In this document: positions 36,501-48,500 of the stretch, piece by piece
Layout: every line of letters begins with the position of its first letter
Numbering within the stretch: position 1 is the stretch's first letter
Source of the DNA: Camarhynchus parvulus
Taxonomy: Eukaryota > Chordata > Aves > Passeriformes > Thraupidae
Length of the DNA stretch: 64,000 nt
Direction: 5' to 3'
Assembly (NCBI RefSeq): GCF_901933205.1
Contig: NC_044571.1
Span: 70,681,689-70,745,688, forward strand
The notes under the pieces: generated by a model
Told to the model about the DNA's origin: nothing
What the model saw: only the letters and a program-made list of their open reading frames with translations
Database searches by the model: none
Program-made: the position numbers and the translations under genes

Positions 36501-39500
36501 ATGACTTGAACTTCCCAGAGCATATGGGAAGTGAGCTTCTCCCTTCCAAACTGGACGAGCTCGCTCACCTAATTCACTTCTGGCTGCAGAATCTCTAGAT
36601 CTGACCAAGTGGCATTGTGGGAGTGCGTGGTAGGAGGGAGTGTGACCGCCCAGTCTGGCATCAGATTACAGTTACATGGATCAAAATGCAGCCTTGCTGT
36701 TTGTTTTCGTCGCTGAACAGAGGTGAAACAGAGAAATATCATAGGATGGGTTGGCTTGGAAGGGACCTTAAAAATCATCCAGTTAAAGCTCACCAGCCAT
36801 GGACAGGGACACCTTTCACTAGACCAGGTTGCCCAGAGCCCCATTCAGTCTGGCCTTGGACAATACCAGGGTTGAAGCATGCACAGCTTCCCTGGGCACC
36901 CTGTTCTGGTGCCTCACCACCTCATGGTCAAGAATGTCTTCGTAATATGTAATCTAAACACACCTTCTTTCAGTTTAAAATTGTTGCCCCTTATCCTGTT
37001 GCTACAAGCCTTGGTAAAAAGTCCAAAAACACAGTTGAGTTATTTTTAATGGTGTTACATGTAATATCCAACTTGTGCGTAGAAAAAAGTCCTGTAGGCA
37101 CAGAGGTATCTTTCTAAGATACTATTGCATGAGTTCAGTGTCTGTGATAGGACCTATCTGTACTGCTGAGGTAATAGGTCAGTGTTTAGTGTTATTAGTC
37201 TGGTTTGCCAAAGTGGTACTGATTGTTGGGTGCTTACCTTACTCAGCACAAGCATCATGATGTCTCTGCTTTGCAAAGTTATCTCTTCCTGAATTGTCAA
37301 TTGCATTTATTGTATTTATGATAACTCCTTCTGTTTTAGACATGTTAAGTTGATCTGACATACGACAAACTCACAAATTATTAACTGTCAGAAAATTCTG
37401 TGGCTTATTTGACTTGTTCACGTTTAAAAAGGTTGTTTCTGATGACCACTGGAAGAGGTCCATATCCCAGGAGGAAGAAAAGGCAGACTCACAAAAGATC
37501 ACACCCAGGAAATGGGGCTCTGGAAAAAGATCCCGGCCCAGACCTCTCTCAGACTATGGCCAAATGTCAATCCGAAGTTTCTCTATACCAGAAGATGCAG
37601 TTGCAGTGGAGTCTCAGAACACAGACTGCACAGATGGAGAAAATCAGCCGGGACTGGCGTCCCTTGGATCTGGGATCCAAAGCAATACTGTAGGCTACCA
37701 CAGAGGGAGAAAAAGAAGACCCATCTCCGTAATAGGTGGGGTCAATTTCTATGGAGACGATCAAGTAGAAGAGAGAGAAAATCTGCTGACACAAGTAAGA
37801 TAAACAGATGTGCTCTGCAAACTGCAAAAGACCCTTTCACTTCCTTGTCTCTGTCTTCAGCCTAGAAAATAGAATGGATGCTTCCTTCTCTTCCTTCCCT
37901 TTTGTCAAGCTGACATCGTGTACTTAGAATACTGCTTTCCTGGTCACTAATTACTTTGTCTTCTTGCTAAAAATACAGCATGAAAGAAACCTGATACTGA
38001 CTTTGGGATAATCTTGTCTGTATTGTAAATTAATCTGATTTCTTTCTTGGCATGGTCATTATGTCTTATGTTGTTCTATACGGGCTTATTTGTGTGTAAG
38101 ACAGATGTGTGTTTAGTCTCCTTATAGAGGGCCTGAGGAACAGAATAGTACAATCAAACAGAATGATAACACATTATTTATTGGTCATTTCAAATTATCC
38201 AAAAGCAAGCCTGTTCAAAAACTGTGGCATTAAAACTGGTGTTCACAATCTTGGTTTTGGCATAGCAAAGATACTTAAAACTAATGAAGACAGTGCTTGA
38301 GAAAGTTGGTAATAAATTAAGAAATTAATGAAATTAAGAATTTCAGAAAACTGACAATATGAATACAGTGTCTGTCCCTGTACTACTAAATTGATCAGAT
38401 GAAACAAAGGTAGGAAACCTATAAGCGAGCAGTGTGTACTTGAGTAGTACCTATATTTGCCATCTCTGTTGGCTTAAGTAAAAGAGTGAGAAATTAAAAA
38501 TTTTTGAAAGGTAAAAATTCCTCCTTTCTCACTGGAGATAGTGCTGAGCAAGTACAATGTGAGAGGAACTTACTGTTGTGTTGGTGGTCGTGGCCCCATC
38601 TTGCATTTCATTGCAGAGCTTCAGCTTTTGTAAGACCACACTCATCAGGTATTTTCTACTTTCTCTGGAAGCTGGAGGACTTCTGCCTAAAGCAATTGTC
38701 AAGCTGATAAAGCAACAGAAAAAAGAATTAGTATTTGCATCCTCAGAAAATTTGATTCTGGTGGTGATTAATGAAATTTGAGTTCTGTTAGTCTTTCTCA
38801 AGCCACTTCATCTCCTGCTGGGAAGTTTACTGATAGTTAAGTGCTGAAACAATGTCAGGATTTTCAGTTTCCTGTGAAAAACATTTTGTAACATGAACAC
38901 AGTTATTGTGTATTACATACTTTTTCTTTATAAGTCCCTGATGAAAAAATGCATCTTAATGCAAAATTCCGGCTGAAGCCAATGAACCTTTTACCCAGGC
39001 AAAGGCCTGTGTTTCAAATCATATGTAATTAAGGTATTTTAAAATTAATTCTATTTCTTAATTTGGAAGGTTAAAAAAAAGAGGAAAATTATTGTTGTAA
39101 ATTCTAGGCCATCTTACTCAAGAATAATAGATGGATTTCAAGAGATAGTAAGTATGGGCAACTTGCTGTACTGTGTAAGGGATTAAACACCCTCCAGGCC
39201 CTTCATTTAGTGCTGAGACCGGATTGATCTCTTTTGAAACCTTGTTCACATCAGTTTAATAGTGAAGGAACATGCATCAGGGCAGGTTTTTGAGTTGACT
39301 CTTTCCATGCTCCAGTGCTACCCTAAGAGCTTGGTTGGAGTTAAGTTAGCACATTGCTGGATCACTGTGGTCAAGACCAAAACAATGAAGCATTCCTAAC
39401 GTTATTAAACCAAATTATGGCTTTCCCAGGCCAATTTCCCAGGACTGCCACACATCCATGTCTGTCTAGGGAAAGGATTTGGACTGAAGCCTTATAAGAA

Positions 39501-42500
39501 AATTTTAGTTGCCCAGAAATAAATAGCTTTTTTTACTTACCCAGCCAGTTATTTGCATACAGTGGTTGCCATGACTTTTATTAGCTATTTGATACAACAA
39601 ATTAGACTTTTTGTGGTGAAGGATCCTGGTATACTGATAAGGCACTTAGGAAATGAGGTTTAAAGATGAGGTTGTAGATGAATCATATTCCATACACACT
39701 GAGGGTTTTGGCAGTCGTAATAAAAAGTAAACTTTTAGCTGGAATGTGAAAAAGTACTCATCAAGCAGGCATATATGTGCTAGAAGTATTTTATGTGGGG
39801 CTGTCAAAGACTGCTCTTAACTGATGATTTTTTTAAAAGCTTTGAAAACCCTTGGGAATATTTGAAAAGTACAAAGCTAATTCCTCTTCACTGTACTTTG
39901 TTTTGGCCTGACAGCTTAGGTGTGAGAAAACATTTTCAAACAATACTGTCATGGGTTTCGTAACAGAGTGTCAAGAGATAGTTCATTAAAAACCATCCCA
40001 GATGTTTCAGATTACCTGATAGAAGAACAGTAACAACTGAACAGTAAGAGAAGATCTAAAGATGAGTTTCTCTGAAGTTCATGTGCCTGGTTGTTTAATG
40101 TTGAATGCTTATGCAAGATCATTCAGCCTGGCTAATGTTGTTCAGGGACAACGTAAAATCAGACTCAATTTGCAAATAAAACAGGGATAGATTTTCCAAT
40201 CATAATTTAAGAAATAAATTATTTATCCAAAGAAAATGGCTTTGAGATAACGTTAATAATAAACTTAGTATTACCTCTTTCTTAGGAGGCTCCTGGGAAC
40301 TCAAAACAGAGCATCATTTAGACAATTATTATTGTCTTGTTTATTTTACTGACAAGCAATGCATTTTACTGATGAAAGCAGAAATCCACCACCTCTGCAA
40401 AAAACCTGTTCTAGTGTTTTACCATCCTCACCCTAGAAAGCCTTTTAATGAATCAAATTGACCTTCCTTCAGTTGAAAGCTATTCTTCCTTGTCCTCTCA
40501 CTGTATGCCATTGTAAAAAGTCCCCCTCCAGCTTTCTTGTAGACCTCCTTGGGTACTGAAAGGCCATAGTGAGGTCTCCCTGGAGCTTTGTCTTCTTTAG
40601 GCTGAACAACCCCAGTTCTTTCAGCCTAGTCTTCATAGGAGAGGTGCTCCCGCCTTCTGATTGTCTTCAAAAAAGCATATTACAAGATGAAAATTACAGA
40701 GCGTGTCTGACCACAACAGAAGGCTAGGGAGTTTTCAATGTAACAAAGAACTGTAATGTAATAAAACTTGTTCTGTGATGCTGGTGGACGTGGTATGTAG
40801 CGTTTAAGCAATGTCACTTCAACATAGGAGATTTTACTGCCCGTGAAATTACCTGGACTATCTGGAGAAACCTTACTTCATACCTGAGCTTTGCTCAGTT
40901 TGACTTGCCTGTAGCTTTACTAATACTGGATTTTCCTGTTTCCTCGGTAGCCTGTGGCACGGCCACCCGTTCCAGCACACAAGGTGCCCCCGTACAAGGC
41001 TGTTTCAGCCAGGTTCCGGCCACTCACCTTCTCACAAAGTACCCCCATCGGTCTGGACCGTGTGGGACGGAGGCGGCAGATGAGAACATCTAATGGTAAG
41101 ATGAGTATTTTTAACTTTATGGGTCAGAAAGCCACACTCCAGGCTAATCAAGAATTAGGATATAGTATGGAGGACAAAAGAGTTCAAACCAACTCAATGA
41201 CAAAATAATACCCAGCTAAGTTGCTTTGTTTTGTGAGTTTCTTCCTAGTAGCTGCTGTTCTCATGTAAAACTTTTTTTTCATGTCTACTCTTGGACATTA
41301 CTATGTTTTATTGTTCTGTACCACTTACATGCCTGTATTCTCCACTCTCTTAGTCATATACTTGCCTAAAGTCAATAGATTATTGAAGGAAGTAAGTTCT
41401 AATATGCTTGAGTTCATACCTGAACCCTAGCCACACCACACATGTATTTTTAATTTTTTGTTTGCCATGCATTCAGCTTTACTTAGATAGGCAAGCCTTA
41501 AATAAGTAAGTGGCTTGCTGATGAGTGAGTCCAACCAGAACTCTGGTACATTAGGGACAGGTTCGTGGTAAAAATTGCCTTTTTTGGAAGCATTGCGCTT
41601 TAACAGGCTTGCTGATGTGTCCTGTGTAATTTTGCTGTAATTGTTTACTTTTAGCATGGAATGCTCTCAGGAGTTAATAGAAATAGTCTATTAACTAGTC
41701 TAGATGTAGTGGAACATTTCTTCACAGGTGGGTCCAGAACAACCTGGATTAATACCATTTGTGTTCCTTCAGACACTGGCAAGATTTGGAAATAAAAGCA
41801 AAATTCTCACTTTGTATCTTTCACTGTTAAGAGTGAACAAACACTGTTGGGAACCTTCACCCTGAACCTTCTTGATCAAGGCATCCCATGACTGAAGTAG
41901 GAAACTTAACAAATAGCATTTTCAATGTCTATTAAAATTATGTATATGTTTACAAGTCAGTACTTGACTTCTATGGTTCTTAGCTAAGTTTTAGCTGCAG
42001 TCGTGTCCAAATTCTACCAAAAATGCTTTAACTACAAATTAGCGTACATAAGAACGTGTTAAAACTGAATTATCCTGTTTTAAATAGAACATGACACTTT
42101 TTTTCAGGAGATGCTCTTCAAGAAGCAGACTTGAGAATTTCTAACTATGGCAGTAAGAGGGACTTACTCACTGAGATGAGCTCAGTTGGTTGGAGCATGG
42201 TGTTGATAATGCCTAGGCTGTGGGTTTGATCCCCTTATGGGCCATTCACTTAAGGGTTGGATTTGATGATCTTAGCGGGTCCTTTCCAACTCAGAATAGT
42301 CTGTGATTCTGAGATACATTATTGTGCTGATTTAGGCCGATGGTTTAGGGAACTAAACTCCAAGTAAGCCACTCCCTTTCCCCCTGCCCCTTTCAGAAAT
42401 GGAGGGACAATGAGGAGAAATTATAAGATAACAATTTACTAAAATTGCAATGACAACAGCACCGTTAATAGCAAAAAGTATGCAAAAAGAAGGTGCCCTA

Positions 42501-45500
42501 CCCACAAAAAATGGCATTTACCACTGTGAAAAAAACTCCAGGTCTTCCTGAAGACAGTGCCTTCTGTGGTCTCCACACAAAGGCAATTAAATTACTGTTC
42601 CTGCATATGGGCCACGTGGTATTTGGAACACAAAATCAATGTGTCAAGGAGAGCTTCCACTGCTTAATGTTCTCCCTCGCCACAGTTGGAAAACAGTGAA
42701 GGAGTACGGCAGGCAAACTGCTTGGAAGCGCGATCATTGCGTTGTGCCATGGCGCTGCCTCAGACCACTCTGCTTTGCTGGTTCCATTCTGCACAGCTGC
42801 CTCTGGCACTGATGCTGCTCTCCCCAGCTTGGTTCAGTCCCACATGGCTGCCTCCGGCACTGGTGCTGCTCCAGTTGGGCTCTTCTGGAGCTTGGGCTCT
42901 GTGTAGCTCAGCTGAGCTTGGTTCTGTGCTGCTGCCTCTCTCTATTGGTTTTTGTTCCCTTGGTGTGGCGTCTCAGACCATGTTGCCATCCTTCAGCACC
43001 GTGTCTTAAAGCTGTGACCTGAAGGGATGGGAAAGGAGAGGGGCTGGATCCACTTGGCTGATCCCAATACCTTCTTCCTCAAGAGATCCAGCAGGATGGC
43101 AAACTTTGGTTTCCAGTGCCCAGCTGCTCCTGCCAAAACCACACCCCCAGCGATGATGTGGCTGGTATGGAATAAACAGTGCTAAAAGCTCCACCCCCTC
43201 CTCTTTGTAACCAGGGCAATTATATATACTCCTTTTGTATTTTCCTTGAATTTATATTGTAGTAAAATATTGGAACTACTTTAAAACCTGCGTCTGGAGT
43301 GTGTTCTGCTGTATGCTTCTTAGTGCACTTAATGATCCAGATCAGGCACTGAGGTAAATTAGATGTCGAATGCTGTGACTCTTGCTGAGATTCTGTGGTG
43401 TCTCAGTCCCTGATACCAGAAGGACCACTCACAGAATAACAGGTCTTCCATAATGTAGTTTGTGAAAAAAGAGGCTCTTTTATTATCACAGAGCAGGAAT
43501 TATTTTTTCTATTTTTAGTTTTCCTTTCCAATTGATGTTTGGAAACAACATGAAATAGTATTAGTTACCTAGACAACTGCCTGAGAGCGATATCTCTCCA
43601 GGTATTTAGATTTTGAATAACTGGTCTCCTAAACTTAAGCAGCAGGATGACAAATACACAAACTAAGATTCCTGCCACTTTTCAGGACAATGAAGCCAAA
43701 GCAACCTTGATTATGTTAGATGTGACTTTTATGAGACCTTACAAGAAACATAGAAGTGGAGCAGGAAAAGTCTCTGAAATCAAAACTCTGAAGGCGACTG
43801 TGGAATATCATGGACTTCACAGTTTGAAAGCAGTTGCAAAAAATCTGGTAGCTCCAGAAAAAAACACTAAAGTGACTAGTGTCACAAATTCTGATCTCTT
43901 TTCTTTTTTCTCTTAAATCACAAGGCACTTCCTTGTCTTTGAACATGTGAGAGTTTTTTGTTTGCTCATGCACAGTGAAATTTGATAGCACAAAAGCCCT
44001 TTATTATAGAAAGTAATTCTAAACTCAAGCACTGAAAACCAGTGGTATCTTATTTTAGTTACTTGCTAAAGCCTAATACATTACTTGCTTTCTTCTTATA
44101 GCAATGGCAGATAAAAGTGGAGATGTAAAATTTTGGAAAAGTAGATGTTACAAGACAGTAAATCATCATCTGTAGGAAAGAGAGTAAGAATCAGACAACA
44201 CACAGGAAACTACCCTTGAGACTTACATTGCTACTCTTGTGCTTGAAGGGTTACAGGTTTTAAATTACATTAAACAGGTTGTCTATTTGTCACTACAGAG
44301 TAATTTTTATAAGCATCTGAGAAACTAACCCCTTTTTTTTGCATATTTTTGGGTGGGACTAGAATTTGGCCTGTGTGGAGCACAGCTTGGGAATGACTCA
44401 GGAGAGTGGTTGGTTTTCTTAAAGAGAGAGCTGATGAGTGGAATCAGATGTTCAGTGTCTGCACGAATGATGTGGGAAGGGAGGTATAAAATGAAATGGT
44501 AATTCTTGCTGGTGTGGTGAATTATTCACAGTAGTAAAAGTGAGACGTGAGGCACTGCTCTGGCTTCAGGTGTTGGTAAAGCCAAGGTAACGCATGTGGA
44601 GGAGGAAAAGAGCCTGATGGGCTTACAGAAGGATGGACTTTGAACTGGATATTGCCATTCAGGAAAAGATCTTACAATCTTAACAGCCATTTACAGAGTC
44701 AGTGCAGTGCATAGTAACAGTCAAAACAGTAAATAAAAGGGCAGGAGTTTGTAGGAAATGAATAGAGAACAAAACAGAAGGCCCAATTGTGCCACTGGTG
44801 TGTGTGGGGGCCATCTCCCCCTTCCTTTCCATCCCAAAAGGCATTTTTTACAGGGGACGATATAGAGAAAAGCAGAAGGACAAGAAAATCGACTCAGTGT
44901 GTGTCTCTGGGAGGAGTGATTAATGTGGCTTGGGCTCTGGAACATGGAAAAAAGGACAATAGGAGAATAAAACTCTGTTTGGCACAGGAAAAACGAACAG
45001 ATAATAGTTATTGTTTCCAATAATTTAAGAACTAAAGGGCACCAAATGAAATCACCAGAGAGCAAGCTCAAAATAAAAGATAGTTTTCGCAGTCTGTAAA
45101 ATTAAACTATAAAAGTAATTGCTACACATTGTATTTCACATCCCAACAGTTTAAAAAATCAGCAAGTGGTTTGAAAATCCAGTTCATTAAACACAAAGAT
45201 ATAATTTCTGCCCCAGGAGGGATCTGACTGATCTAGAAGATAACTGGAATTTAGAAAAGTACATCAGAAAAATGCCATCACACGCCTCATCTATTTTTAT
45301 GTTCCTCCCTGGCTGCTGTGGGAGAAGTGGTTGGGGGTGACCTGTGGTCTGCCTCAGGATGGAGGGTTCTATGATACCGGGGTGTTTCTAGAACTGGATT
45401 TTCTTGAGGTGGATAAACTAGCTTTTAGTAGTTTAGAAAGTGCTACCCACAGCCTTTTCAGTGTGCCCTGCACAGTGGCTAAGCCAGCTCAGCATGCGTT

Positions 45501-48500
45501 GGGACAAGGTCACTGTGGACTGCCACTACAAAGGGCAGCCTGTACCTCCTCCTGTCCCTGGCTGATCTACAAGGAAATGAAGCCACCACCACCTCACCCC
45601 AAATGAGCACTTTTGTGGTGATTCAGTTTGCCAGATGTGCCCATGCAGAGGAGAGAGGGCAAACCCCCCTCCATCCGAGCAGCATCCCATGGTGGCATTA
45701 GGTTAGTCATCGGGCAAAAGCACACAGTCTGTTCCTTTCTGCAAAAATCAGACCAAAAGAGTTTTGAGTTGTTTTTCAGAGGTTGTTTTTTTAAAGTGTC
45801 TTGTAAAAGAGCTGTGTGGGGTTTGATCTGGTTTTCCTTTGGCAGTTGAACTGTTTTTCCCCGATGGGCAGGGGTTTGACATGGCAAAGATCTTGTGATC
45901 TGGCTGATTAAAAATGTGAAATTTTCACTTGCAAGTCCCGGGATCGTCAGCACTTTAGTGTCACCACTGTCACTTTTGTGTGCCAGCTTGCTTTTTTTTA
46001 ACGGTTTATGCCAAGAAAAATGCTGTGTGTGAAGATCTTATCTAGTAGCTTGTTTTTATTGTGCTATCCAACTATAGTCCTTGCAAAAAGAAATAATAGG
46101 GAAGTTTGAGAGATTCAGAACATGATTTCTGTCAGTCTCCTGTGGAGTGCAGCACAAATAGGATTTTTGCAGAAAGACACCATTAATATTTCAGGGTGAT
46201 GTTTGGCCTTTCCTTGTATGTCTGAGGCAGTGCTGGGGAAAACCATGTGATTTTAGTGGGTGTTGAGAAGTTGCTGTATGCAGAAATGCCTCCAGGGTTT
46301 TGTGAACACATCCCTGGAGGAGGCAGTCCCCAGTTACAGGACAGGCTCAGCTGAGCAACAGTTTTCAGCTAAAGAAGCCAATAAGTTTTTGGGGCTTTCC
46401 AAATTGTGGGCGTAGTGCTGTGTACAGACATAGGTTGCAGCAGGCTTTGCACTCTCTTGACGGGAACAGCTCCTGCCTCTGCTTCCAGTGCATGGCCTGA
46501 TCCAGCTTCACTGCGGGAGGACACAGATGCAAGGGTGAATACTGGCCCATGGTGAATGAATGAGGTTGTGCTCTGGCTGGGTCAGACCCAGAGAAAGATG
46601 GATGGTTTGAGTTCTTTCCTGCTTCATTCCCTATTTCATAGAGCAGCTGAATTAAGTTTGTAGTTTCAGTGAGAAAATGTCTCCCTCCTCCCTGTTTTCC
46701 TGGGAGCAGTCTGCTGCAGCCTTAACACTTGTGCTGCTTGTGCCCTAAAAAATGATACAGCATTTGCCTGTGAAGCAAGAGAAATTGTGCAAAAAATACC
46801 TTAATTGTTTGCTTCTTCTGGAATTTTAACTTGTATAGTATGACAAAGATAGACCGATACTCTGAACAGTGTTGTAATACAAGGAACTCCCAATTCCTAT
46901 CCAAATAGTCTCTCCCTCTGGATTGCAGTCATTTGAATATAGATTGAAATCGTGTTTAGCTGCTTTAATGAGAAGCAAATGCACTCCCTGGCTTGCTGTG
47001 TTTGGATGTTCAGGCTCTGTGGGAGCGGTCTGGGCGGCTGCAGGCCAGGCAGCCGGGTTTTTGTTTCTTTTCTGGAACTTCCTCCCTAAGGGCACCCCAT
47101 GATGTCAGAGAGCCGGGAGCTCGCGGCAGCCAGGCTGAGCGGCTGAGTGCGCTGCTGGCAGTTCCCAGCCGGGCTCGGCCTCGGAGGCACCACCGGGAGC
47201 TGAAGGCAGCTGACAGCCTGTTCCTCTGAGCTGTGCACAGCTCAGAGCCTCTTGTGATCCTCCAGCAGTCCTGTCGGACTGAGCATCATCACCTGTTAGA
47301 GGTCTGACAGCAGCATGGTAGCCAGGGGGGCAATGGCACGATTTTGGAGTCTGGAGAGCCTTCAGATGGGTACGTGTGAGTAGAACATGCTCGCTCTTGC
47401 TTTTTTTCATGGTGTTTGTTGATTGAACTGGTAAACAGTGGCAGTCAGGGGGCCGGATTCTGATGCCACTTACTCTGTGTCATCCATGGGAACCTGCAGT
47501 ACTGGTGAAAAGCTGCTAGATCAGCATCAATTCCTGGCTGTCTTAAGTTTTTTTGCATCCCATTGGTGCAACTGGGAAAGCACACCCCTCCCTCTGTATT
47601 TCTGTCTGTGTACAATAGAGGAAAAGGTGCAGAATTCAAGATTCCACTTGATTCTACCCAACAAAGTCAATCTAAGCTTGTTGATTTGGTACAGAATAAC
47701 AAACAGCTTTCTGTCCCAAAATTGTAGGGTTTTTTTGTCTGGAGTCAAATGAATTAGGTTATTTTGATGTGCCATTATTACTGGAACAACCCCACAGGCA
47801 GTACGGATAGTGCAGTGGAAATGTATAAAGGATCACTGGGATTAATTTTTTGGATGTTGCTTTATAATATAAAAATTGATTTAATGAAATATTTATTTGT
47901 AGATTTTTTTAAAAAAGCATTTTCGGTAAGTTTCGCAAGATGTGTTTTAAAAGTTCATCAGTGCTCAGATTAATGAGTTTGTAGGGAAAAAAAGTATTGA
48001 TCTTTTAAATAGGGGTTCTGCATCCTTCTTGCTTAAGCAGATGATACTGTTAATGTGAATGTCTATTTAAAATGCTGGAGAGTAGAACAGAATAGCCATG
48101 TTTTGTTGTGTCAAGACTTATGCCATATTTTTACATTTTTAATGGAAAGAAAAATTTTGCAAGTTTTTTATTGAATCTGTGTGGTGATCTGCTTTGATCT
48201 CTCTGGCAAATTAATGCTCAGATGAGTGAGGATGCCGGTGATGGTATGCGTGCCCTGAGGAGGGGGTTGCAGTATTTCTCCCTATAAGGTAAATAGCAGA
48301 TGGCAGCAGGATGCCTGGTAGTAGTAGGTGCACGGAATAAAGCCAGTTGTCGTCTCCTTGCAACTCTAACCCATCCAGAGCCCAGAGCTCAGCAGACAGG
48401 CAGTGCCCAGGTCTGAAGCAGAGTAGAGAAGAGGCAGTGTCAGGATCCTGACGCTCAGCCTTGCTGCTTGTTGGAATTGGCAGGTTCAATAATTCTGCTT

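Larger units (their letters stand above)
24532..37431 (+). other. SPATA13: SPATA13 intron 2 (12.9 kb)
   Basis: The donor is GTAAGA at 24532; the acceptor is an unusual purine-rich AAAAAG at 37426-37431. The intron contains a CR1 3'-end fragment on the minus strand (about 36735-37025), several A-rich tracts (32535-32580, 32915-32928), AATAAA hexamers at 25433-25438 and 25708-25713, and an AT-rich repeat-poor stretch around 31000-32500. I could not recognise any further exon in either frame sense, though a short alternative exon could be missed. Confidence 0.75.

Noticed and set aside
37400..37865. Other-frame open frames overlapping exon 3
   Set aside because: Exon 3 is conserved in the frame starting GTT at 37432; the other frames are shadows.
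42171..42245. Functional tRNA-Ile gene
   Set aside because: The acceptor stem does not pair, box A and B are mutated and the sequence runs into a CR1-like tail, so it is a SINE head.
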